Program-made: the position numbers and the translations under genes
The notes under the pieces: model-generated
Database searches by the model: none
Seen by the model: the letters and a program-made list of their open reading frames with translations, nothing else
What the model was told of the DNA's origin: nothing
Source of the DNA: Candidatus Pelagibacterales bacterium
GTDB lineage: Bacteria > Pseudomonadota > Alphaproteobacteria > TMED109
DNA: 21,498 nt
NCBI GenBank assembly: GCA_002684605.1
Contig: NYVM01000049.1
Span: forward strand, 28,573 to 50,070
Reading direction: 5' to 3'
Part shown: positions 8,133 to 14,275 of the stretch, piece by piece
How the letters are laid out: every line of letters begins with the position of its first letter
How positions within the stretch are numbered: position 1 is the first letter of the stretch

Positions 8133-8687
8133 TTAATTAAATTTACTAATTTCTTTTATTAATTCTTCACTATCATTTACCCATAATATTCTTTTAAAAT
8201 CATTTTCATATAAAAAACCTTCTTTATTCATATGTTTTAACAGAAGATTTAAATTCTTCCAATAATTAGCAATATTATATATAAATACAGGTTTATTATA
8301 TATATTTAACTGATTTAACGTCATAACTTCGAATAATTCATCTAGAGTTCCCAATCCACCTGGTAAAATTAAAAACATATCAGCTTTCTTAATCATCAAT
8401 AATTTTCTTTTTTGAAGAGATTTGACTACTATTAAATTTTTTTTATTACTTTGACTTATTTTAGAAGTATTAAGAGCTTCAGGAATAATACCAGTAATTT
8501 TTCCGTTAATTTTATTAATATATTTGTATATCACACCCATAATTCCAATTTTTCCGCCTCCATATATTACGGAAATATTATGGGCTGCTAGCAATTTTGC
8601 TAATTTTTCTGCTTCCTTTTCGTAAACAGTATTTTTACCTAATTTTGAACCACAAAATATTGTAATTATTTTTTTTTTAATTTTCAT
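8133..8687 (-). CDS. LOG-family nucleotide phosphoribohydrolase
   Basis: A 184-residue protein of the LOG (lysine-decarboxylase-like) family. These release free base from nucleoside 5'-monophosphates; in plants and some bacteria the product is active cytokinin. The family signature PGGLGTLDE is at residues 109-117. The nearby Q-K-R-K-L dyad region (92-96) and the Rossmann start FCGSK (11-15) with VIYGGG (40-45) agree with it. The length is usual. The ribosome site is poor (only A-rich sequence before ATG). The gene is very AT-rich. It follows icd on the same strand in the genome order, with 62 nt between them, and is divergent from the LysM gene. The true substrate cannot be inferred. Many bacterial members are general AMP/NMP hydrolases and were misnamed lysine decarboxylases. 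Confidence 0.88.
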   Translation of the reverse strand: MKIKKKIITIFCGSKLGKNTVYEKEAEKLAKLLAAHNISVIYGGGKIGIMGVIYKYINKINGKITGIIPEALNTSKISQSNKKNLIVVKSLQKRKLLMIKKADMFLILPGGLGTLDELFEVMTLNQLNIYNKPVFIYNIANYWKNLNLLLKHMNKEGFLYENDFKRILWVNDSEELIKEISKFN

Positions 8688-8734
8688 TTTTTCATAACAA
8701 CTTTTTTATGTAGTTTTAATGATAAATAATCTAA

Positions 8735-8761
8735 TATAATAGTATCATAAAAATATTAGGA
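8735..8761 (+). promoter_or_regulatory. likely -10 box and ribosome site of the Ig-LysM gene
   Basis: In the 82-nt divergent gap, TATAAT at 8735-8740 is a perfect -10 box on the plus strand, with no convincing -35 partner. AGGA at 8758-8761 lies eight bases before ATG. A short inverted repeat, ATGATA (8719-8724) and TATCAT (8743-8748), brackets the -10 box. Confidence 0.35.
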
Positions 8762-8769
8762 TAAAATAA

Positions 8770-9804
8770 ATGAAAATGATCTTAGGACAAAACACTAAAC
8801 AATATATTATTGGAAGTACTATAGTATTATGTTCTGCTATAGCCTTAATCTTAATAATAAAATATGTACCTCTAGATCCTACAAAAGTTGAGGTTGAACT
8901 TGTAGAAGAAAGAATTCAATTTGAAGTTCAACCGGAGTTAAATTCTGAAAATATTAAACCTCAAGAAAAAAAACAAGATAGTAAACCTATAAATGGAGTT
9001 TTAGAACCTACTTTTGACGTTATAAATTTAAGTGAAGATAACACACTAGTTATAGGTGGAAGAGGAGCAATAAATAAAAATGTAAAAATTTTTAATGGAG
9101 GCCAGTTAATAGGCGAGGTTATGACTAATCAATTCGGTGAATTTGTATTTATTGAAAAATTAACTCCAGGATATTATGATTTATCTTTATTATCAAACGG
9201 AATTAAATCACAAAAATCAGTTTCAATAATAGCTCCGGAGACATCAGAGGCTTTAGCAAATGGAGATGTAAATATATTACCTTCTGAATCAGAAGCTATA
9301 ATTACTTTAAATAATGCAGATGGTACTGTCGATAAAGTTATACAAGGTGCTAATAATAGTGCTAAAAATTTATCATTTGATTCTTTGTCATACTCTTCTG
9401 AAGGAACTCTAAATTTATCCGGAAAAGCCCTGCCTGGCTCTAGAGTAGATGTTTACATAGGTAAAAAGTTATTAGGAACAGCAGTTGCAGATGATAATGG
9501 GTTTTGGAACCTTGCTTTAGATAATCCAATTAAGCCTGGCGATTATATATTAAGGTTTAATGAATTACAGAATAATAAAATTGTAGAGAGTTTAGAGACA
9601 CCTATTAGACAAGAAAATTTAGAGGAAATAAATATTTCAGATAGCGCTATTATTGTTCAACCTGGAAATAGTCTGTGGAGAATATCTAGAAGGTTTTATG
9701 GAAAAGGAGTTTTATATACATTAATATTTAAAGCTAATAATAATCTAATAGATGATCCAGATTTAATTTTTCCTGGACAAATATTTAATGTACCAAAAAA
9801 ATAA
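8770..9804 (+). CDS. membrane-anchored Ig-like and LysM domain protein
   Basis: A 344-residue protein with one N-terminal membrane helix (about residues 13-33) and no obvious cleavage site, so it is likely held in the inner membrane facing the periplasm. A charged, proline-containing linker (40-80) follows. Two Ig-like beta modules come next (about 82-153 and 205-280). They share a pattern: G-G-R-G or SGKALPGS, then VDVYIGKKLLG or VKIFNGGQLIG, then a D/QxxGxF/W turn. A single LysM domain closes the protein (about 294-343: VQPGNSLWRISRRFYGKG ... PGQIFNVP). LysM binds N-acetylglucosamine in peptidoglycan, so the protein probably bridges membrane and cell wall. Similar Ig-LysM proteins are common in alphaproteobacteria, but I know of no defined role. 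Confidence 0.85.
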   Translation: MKMILGQNTKQYIIGSTIVLCSAIALILIIKYVPLDPTKVEVELVEERIQFEVQPELNSENIKPQEKKQDSKPINGVLEPTFDVINLSEDNTLVIGGRGAINKNVKIFNGGQLIGEVMTNQFGEFVFIEKLTPGYYDLSLLSNGIKSQKSVSIIAPETSEALANGDVNILPSESEAIITLNNADGTVDKVIQGANNSAKNLSFDSLSYSSEGTLNLSGKALPGSRVDVYIGKKLLGTAVADDNGFWNLALDNPIKPGDYILRFNELQNNKIVESLETPIRQENLEEINISDSAIIVQPGNSLWRISRRFYGKGVLYTLIFKANNNLIDDPDLIFPGQIFNVPKK

Positions 9805-9830
9805 TTAATTATGTAGTACTTCTTTGTACT
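9802..9830. terminator. possible terminator structures at the Ig-LysM/pqqE convergence
   Basis: The 10-bp palindrome TAATTAATTA (9802-9811) contains both stop codons. Just inside pqqE, AGTAC (9815-9819), loop TTCTTT, GTACT (9826-9830) forms a 5-bp stem followed on the plus strand by a T-rich run. This could terminate the rightward transcript, but it is weak. Confidence 0.25.
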
Positions 9831-10969
9831 TTAATTTTTCTATATATAAAATCAGGAATATCTTTCTTACCTACATTTGCTAAAGGCTCATCAAGTACAT
9901 GCCTGTATGGTGATAATTCACATGTCGGATCGGTTGCATTTTGATCGCCTGTAAGGGCAAATGCTTGACATCTACATCCTCCCCAATCAATTTCTTTTCT
10001 ATCGCAGGACTGACATGGCTCAGGCATCCAAGCTGTACCTCTAAATCTATTGAATGATTCAGAATGTTGCCATATCCAAGAAAGAGAATTATCTTTAATA
10101 TTATCAAAGTTTAAAAAATCAAGTGATTCTGCTGCATGGCACGGTAATACTTTTCCAGCTGGAGAGATATTTAAAAATTGTCTACCCCATCCTCCCATAC
10201 ATGATTTAGGTTTTCTGGCATAATAATCTGGAACCACATAGTCAATTGCTAATACACCTTTTAATCTAATTCTTGCTTCTTCTACTATCTCTGTAGCTGT
10301 ATCTAATTGTTCTCTAGTAGGTAAAAATGCAGTTTGATTTTTTAGTGCCCAGCCGTAATACTGTACTTGTGCTACTTCTAACCTTTCAGCATCCAATTCA
10401 ACAGCCATATCTATCATAGATTTTAGATTGTGAAGGTTTTGTCTGTGCATCACAGCATTAACAGTAAGAGGTAAGCCAACTTTTCTAATAAGTTTAGCAG
10501 TATGTAACTTTCTTTCATGTCCTTTATAGCCTGCAATTCTATTTGAGTTTTCAGGATCAGTATCTTGAAATGAAACTTGAATATGATCTAAACCAGCATC
10601 ATATAATTTTTTTAGTCTCTCTTCATTTATTAGAACACCAGATGTAATTAAATTGGTATAAAGCCCTATAGATGATGCATGCTGCACTAATTCTTCTAAG
10701 TCTTTTCTAGATGTTGGCTCTCCTCCAGAAAAATGAGCTTGCAATATACCAATCTTTACTGCTTCAGTTAAGGCCTTCTTCCAAGTTTTGGTATCTACTT
10801 CATTAGACTTTTTTTCAAGTTCTACCGGATTGGAACAGTAAGGACAGGATAATGGACATCTATGTGTTAATTCACACAATACTGCATAAGGTATTTGAAG
10901 TCTTTCTTTAACATTATGGAAAGATATTTTATTATCTGATTTTTGTTTTTCTAATCCTATATCCGTCAT
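9809..10969 (-). CDS. pqqE: PQQ biosynthesis radical SAM enzyme PqqE
   Basis: A 386-residue radical-SAM enzyme. It forms the carbon-carbon bond between the Glu and Tyr side chains of the PqqA peptide, the first committed step of PQQ synthesis. The SAM cluster motif CxxxCxxC is C38-PLS-C42-PY-C45. The following GGEPT motif (SGGEPTSRKDLEEL) is the usual SAM-binding turn. The C-terminal SPASM region has the expected extra cysteines (CMGGWGRQFLNISPAGKVLP followed by C, then PCQSC, GGCRCQAFALTGD and DPTC) for auxiliary iron-sulfur clusters. The start overlaps the pqqD stop by four bases (ATGA), which suggests coupled translation and fits the known PqqD-PqqE partnership. Confidence 0.97.
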   Translation of the reverse strand: MTDIGLEKQKSDNKISFHNVKERLQIPYAVLCELTHRCPLSCPYCSNPVELEKKSNEVDTKTWKKALTEAVKIGILQAHFSGGEPTSRKDLEELVQHASSIGLYTNLITSGVLINEERLKKLYDAGLDHIQVSFQDTDPENSNRIAGYKGHERKLHTAKLIRKVGLPLTVNAVMHRQNLHNLKSMIDMAVELDAERLEVAQVQYYGWALKNQTAFLPTREQLDTATEIVEEARIRLKGVLAIDYVVPDYYARKPKSCMGGWGRQFLNISPAGKVLPCHAAESLDFLNFDNIKDNSLSWIWQHSESFNRFRGTAWMPEPCQSCDRKEIDWGGCRCQAFALTGDQNATDPTCELSPYRHVLDEPLANVGKKDIPDFIYRKIKVQRSTT

Positions 10970-11256
10970 AATACTATAAATCCTTTCTCTGCTAAAGGCT
11001 GCAACATTGTTAGAACATCTTTTGCAATAACGTCTCTTGGAGCTCCTTCAAATTTTTTTAAAAGGATATCTATTATTTCAGATACTGAAGATACTCCATT
11101 TACTAATTGCATTACTTCGCCTGCAATTTCATCTAATTCAAAAACCCTTTCTGGAGCATTTATTATCCATTTTTTTCTTGCTTCATCATATCTTAATTTA
11201 GCGTGTCTTGGAAGTTTAGGAATGCTTTCTTCTGTTAAAGTTAGTAATATTGTCAT
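10966..11256 (-). CDS. pqqD: PQQ biosynthesis peptide chaperone PqqD
   Basis: A 96-residue PqqD, the RiPP recognition element that binds the PqqA peptide and presents it to PqqE. The family pattern is clear: PRHAKLRYDEARKKWIINAP, then E-R-V-F-E-L-D, then VNGVSSVSEIIDIL, and the C-terminal LAEKGFI. The length is usual for a stand-alone PqqD. Its ATG directly abuts the pqqC stop (TAAATG) and its end overlaps the pqqE start, so it is embedded in the operon. The ribosome site is weak, consistent with translational coupling. Confidence 0.95.
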   Translation of the reverse strand: MTILLTLTEESIPKLPRHAKLRYDEARKKWIINAPERVFELDEIAGEVMQLVNGVSSVSEIIDILLKKFEGAPRDVIAKDVLTMLQPLAEKGFIVL

Positions 11257-12057
11257 TTATGACCATGCTCTTTCTGCAAATCCATTAGGTACAAATGCTC
11301 CAGGAGGAATAAATCCTGGGTCTACATATGCATAGTATAATGCATCAAGTTGTGCCCATAAAACTTCTGTTTTAAATCTTACTGCACCTAAAACCGCATC
11401 TTGATCATCTCTTGTTAAAGCATTATCTATTACCCATTCTCGTCCGAACTCTACATCTTTTCTAGCTTGTCCTATTCTTTTTTTGAAATACGCTAAAGCA
11501 TAATCATCAGCCCATTCATAATGTTTTGATAAACCAGAAATTCTTTCCGCATGAATAGCAGGTGCATATATTTCAGTTAAGGAAGATGCAATTGCTTCTA
11601 GCAAAGACCTGTTTCCTACAAAACTTACATAAGCATCTACGGCAAATTTAGATGCAGGTAATAAGCCTTCACATGACTTTACATAATCTAAATCTAATTT
11701 TAATGTTTCACATAATTGAAGGTATCTTTTTATTCCTCCATTTCCATCTATGTCTCCTTCATGATCTATAACCCTAGATCTCCATTCAAGTCTTAAATCC
11801 ACATCATTGATTCTAGCCATTACAGTTAAGTCTTTTCTAGGAATACTCCATTGATAATAAAACCTATTAAGAGCCCATGCCTGTACTTGTTCAAAGGATA
11901 ACTGACCAGAATGCAAAAGTTTATGAAACGGATGAAGGCTATGATATCTTTCTTTTCCAAGCTGCGTTAAAGCTTTCACAAACTCATCTTTATTCATTTT
12001 TTTTTCTTTACTAGGTGATAATGGAGCACCTGGATAAAAAGGAGCAGTTACTGTCAT
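11257..12057 (-). CDS. pqqC: pyrroloquinoline-quinone synthase PqqC
   Basis: A 266-residue PqqC, the cofactor-free oxidase that carries out the last step: ring closure and eight-electron oxidation of AHQQ to PQQ. Recognisable segments are LHPFHKLLHSGQL, the run WALNRFYYQWSIPRKD, and SRVIDHEGD with H99 (the family's catalytic His in DHEG). EIYAPAIHAERI carries H169. The N-terminus is about 20 residues longer than the core (an in-frame Met at 21 precedes NKDEFV). I kept the longer start because it overlaps the pqqB stop as ATGA, a typical coupling arrangement. The family is usually around 240-260 residues. Confidence 0.96.
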   Translation of the reverse strand: MTVTAPFYPGAPLSPSKEKKMNKDEFVKALTQLGKERYHSLHPFHKLLHSGQLSFEQVQAWALNRFYYQWSIPRKDLTVMARINDVDLRLEWRSRVIDHEGDIDGNGGIKRYLQLCETLKLDLDYVKSCEGLLPASKFAVDAYVSFVGNRSLLEAIASSLTEIYAPAIHAERISGLSKHYEWADDYALAYFKKRIGQARKDVEFGREWVIDNALTRDDQDAVLGAVRFKTEVLWAQLDALYYAYVDPGFIPPGAFVPNGFAERAWS

Positions 12058-12989
12058 ATTTTAATTTCCATTGTATCATAAGCTATTTCCCATCCTGCTT
12101 CATTCGCAATTTTTCTTTCAGAGGAGTTTTCTAAAAGTGCAGGGTTAGTTGTATTAATATGGATAAATATTTTTCTTTTAATATCTAATTCTTTAAAGGC
12201 TTCTATTGAACCACTAGAACCTGACATGCTCATATGACCCATACGTTGGCCGGTTTTAATACCTACGTTTTCTTTTATCATTTCATCATCAGTCCATAGA
12301 GTGCCATCAAATAAGACAAGATTAGCATTATCTACTCTTTCTTTAAGCCAGTCCGGCATATTAGCGCAGCCTGGTATATAAAATAGTTCTGTATTACCTT
12401 CAGGTCCTTTAATTTCCAAAGCTATAGTATCTTCTTCTACAGATCCAAAATTAGCGCCTTTAGACTCATCTTCAAGCCATAATGCTACTTTTCCTGGAAC
12501 AGCAAAAGGTGTAACCGTAATACCACTATCGGTATCATCTGTATATTTTAAGGATATAGCTTCATCTAATTTTATAGGATTTCTTTTTACAAATTTAGGA
12601 TTGAGGACATTAAATATAGAATTACCTTCTAAAACTCCTAAAACCCTTTGGGTTCCATATAGATTAAATTTTTGAGATTCTCTTAGATTTATCAATCCGG
12701 CGGTATGATCTACATCTGCATTTGTAAGTAAGACACCCATAATTGGACTATATCTAAGAGGGTCTTCAGCTGATGGCATTAATTCAGGGTTGCTCCATAG
12801 TTGTTGTCTTAAATCAGGAGAAGCATTAAAGATAAACCATCTTTTTTTATCCATACTTATAGCTATAGAAGATTGTGTTCTAGCTATAGCTTCAGGACTT
12901 TTATTTCTAGCAAGACGGCTATTTGGATGATTGCAGTTCCACTGTGGATAACCCCCACCAGCTGCTGCTCCGAGCACACGAATATACAT
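12054..12989 (-). CDS. pqqB: PQQ biosynthesis protein PqqB
   Basis: A 311-residue metallo-beta-lactamase-fold protein. PqqB has been described as an iron-dependent hydroxylase acting on the processed Glu-Tyr dipeptide. The N-terminal GAAAGGGYPQWNCN, the metal motif TNADVDHTAGL (H95) and the late segment DGTLWTDDEM followed by GHMSM are all family hallmarks. One oddity: many PqqB proteins have a CxCxxC zinc site after QWN. Here the positions read C19-N-H21-P-N-S24, so two of the three cysteines are replaced. The start is supported by TAGGAT 8-9 bases upstream, and the end overlaps pqqC by four bases. Confidence 0.95.
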   Translation of the reverse strand: MYIRVLGAAAGGGYPQWNCNHPNSRLARNKSPEAIARTQSSIAISMDKKRWFIFNASPDLRQQLWSNPELMPSAEDPLRYSPIMGVLLTNADVDHTAGLINLRESQKFNLYGTQRVLGVLEGNSIFNVLNPKFVKRNPIKLDEAISLKYTDDTDSGITVTPFAVPGKVALWLEDESKGANFGSVEEDTIALEIKGPEGNTELFYIPGCANMPDWLKERVDNANLVLFDGTLWTDDEMIKENVGIKTGQRMGHMSMSGSSGSIEAFKELDIKRKIFIHINTTNPALLENSSERKIANEAGWEIAYDTMEIKI

Positions 12990-13008
12990 ACTATATAATC
13001 CTATTTAC

Positions 13009-13024
13009 GCTTCGGTACAGAAGC
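13009..13024 (-). terminator. hairpin between pqqA and pqqB (attenuator-like)
   Basis: On the pqq strand, GCTTC, loop TGTACC, GAAGC forms a perfect 5-bp stem with three G-C pairs in the 65-nt gap between pqqA and pqqB. No T run follows, so it is not a classic intrinsic terminator. Structures here in other bacteria are thought to stop or stabilise transcripts so that pqqA RNA is in excess, and the position fits that. Confidence 0.45.
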
Positions 13025-13054
13025 TGGTGAGAATATCATAACTAATCTTTACGA

Positions 13055-13129
13055 CTAGATTTCTGCGCAAGCATAACAGTTGATTTCAAGACCAACAGCT
13101 ACTTCACGTACTACAGGAGATTTCCACAT
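13055..13129 (-). CDS. pqqA: PQQ precursor peptide PqqA
   Basis: A 24-codon gene directly upstream of pqqB. The peptide begins MWKSPVVREV and continues AVGLEINCYACAEI. It contains the invariant Glu and Tyr in ExxxY spacing (E15 and Y19), whose side chains become the PQQ skeleton. Residues before the Glu (VGLE) match known PqqA peptides, and the total length of about 24 is normal. The start ATG follows a strong ribosome site, AGGGAGGA, by about six bases, as expected for a peptide made in excess. It is too short for most gene finders. The two additional cysteines flanking Tyr (C18 and C21) are a detail of this version. Confidence 0.93.
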   Translation of the reverse strand: MWKSPVVREVAVGLEINCYACAEI

Positions 13130-13244
13130 AAGATATCCTCCCTTTCTTGTTTAAGTTAAAAATTGATAACAACAAAATAAATTATTATCGCTTAAAGATT
13201 AGAATAAAACAGATAAATCGTATTATGCAAAGCTATACTTAATA

Positions 13245-13302
13245 TTGTAATCACCTATAATAGGATTATATAATTTTATAAAATAATGGTAAGAGTTAAG
13301 GA
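13245..13302 (+). promoter_or_regulatory. divergent control region: promoter and ribosome site of the rhodanese gene
   Basis: The 178-nt gap 13130-13307 serves the pqq operon leftward and the rhodanese gene rightward. For the latter, TTGTAA (13245-13250) and TATAAT (13269-13274) are 18 nt apart, and a second TATAAT lies at 13256-13261. An odd-length palindrome, CCTAT-A-ATAGG (13254-13264), sits between the boxes and could be an operator. AAGGA at 13298-13302 is the ribosome site. For pqqA I found only weak candidates (for example TTGCAT and TATTCT on the minus strand). Confidence 0.35.
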
Positions 13303-13307
13303 AACAA

Positions 13308-14273
13308 ATGTTTAAAATAAAAAATCAGATCATTTTCTGTGTAATATTCATTATTAATGTTCAATTAACTAATGCAAATGCATTAGTTGAAGACGAGTGG
13401 TTAAGAGATAAAGTATGTACAGAGGGCTTTAAAATAATAGAGGTTCATAGGTCAAAGAAGGAATATGAGTTGTCACATATACCTTGTTCTGTATTTACAA
13501 ATTTCTATTCTAGTGGCTGGCGAGAAACTAGAAATAAGATACCTTTACTTATGCCAAGTATTAATAAATTAGAAAAACTTTTAGGATCTTTAGGTATCTT
13601 AAATAGCGATCATGTAATTATTGTTGCGCCCGGAACAGGTAAATATGATGCAGCTGAAACCGCAGCTATTTATTTTACATTTAAATATTTAGGTCATGAA
13701 AAAGTATCTATTCTGGATGGAGGATTAAAAAGTTGGAAAGAAGATTGGGATAGTGAAACTGAAACAGGCTTTACACTGCCTGAAATTAATTCTTATAAGG
13801 CGAAAGTAAATAAGAACATTATAGCAAATAAAGACGATGTGTTAAATCTAATTAATAAAACGGGCTATTTAATTGATTCAAGACCATCTGATATGTTCGT
13901 TGGAATAAATACATCTCTTCCAGCTCTTAGATCTGGAACTATTCCAAATGCAATTAATTTACCTAATGCTTGGTTGCTAGAAAACAATACTTTACATTTC
14001 CAAAAAAAAGAAAATATCATAAAAATTTTAGAGCATTCAGGTATCACTAAGAAGGATGGTCAGATATCATTCTGTAATGCTGGCCTAGAAAGTGCTCTTT
14101 CTTGGTTTGTAATGTCAGAAATATTAGAATATCCTAATCATCTTTTATATGAAGCGTCTTTAGCTGAATGGTCAGGAGATATTTCTTTACCAATGATTGA
14201 TAAAATCAATATTAGTAAAAATAAAGATAGTGAAAAAATAATTGATTCTTTCTCTATGAAACCTCCTAAATAA
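13308..14273 (+). CDS. secreted two-domain rhodanese (sulfurtransferase)
   Basis: A 321-residue protein with a signal peptide (hydrophobic residues 8-19, cleavage probably near 24), so it is likely periplasmic. Two rhodanese modules follow. The first, about 30-150, includes VHRSKKEYELSHIPCSVF and ILDGGLKSWKEDW but has APGTGKYD where the active loop should be, so it lacks a catalytic Cys. The second, about 172-295, includes LIDSRPSDMFVG, LRSGTIPNAINLP and the catalytic loop C256-NAGLESA. This is the layout of 3-mercaptopyruvate and thiosulfate sulfurtransferases: an inert N-domain and an active C-domain. The loop differs from the common CGSGVTA form, so substrate preference is unclear. It is divergent from pqqA and two bases upstream of an acid-CoA ligase gene. 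Confidence 0.82.
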   Translation: MFKIKNQIIFCVIFIINVQLTNANALVEDEWLRDKVCTEGFKIIEVHRSKKEYELSHIPCSVFTNFYSSGWRETRNKIPLLMPSINKLEKLLGSLGILNSDHVIIVAPGTGKYDAAETAAIYFTFKYLGHEKVSILDGGLKSWKEDWDSETETGFTLPEINSYKAKVNKNIIANKDDVLNLINKTGYLIDSRPSDMFVGINTSLPALRSGTIPNAINLPNAWLLENNTLHFQKKENIIKILEHSGITKKDGQISFCNAGLESALSWFVMSEILEYPNHLLYEASLAEWSGDISLPMIDKINISKNKDSEKIIDSFSMKPPK

Positions 14274-14275
14274 AT

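Noticed and set aside
8133..8687. Reading the LOG protein as a lysine decarboxylase
   Set aside because: The PGGxGTxxE signature belongs to nucleotide phosphoribohydrolases; the decarboxylase name is an old misannotation.
9880..10107. Second minus-strand open frame overlapping pqqE
   Set aside because: It is out of frame with pqqE and covers its conserved SPASM cysteines; no independent support.
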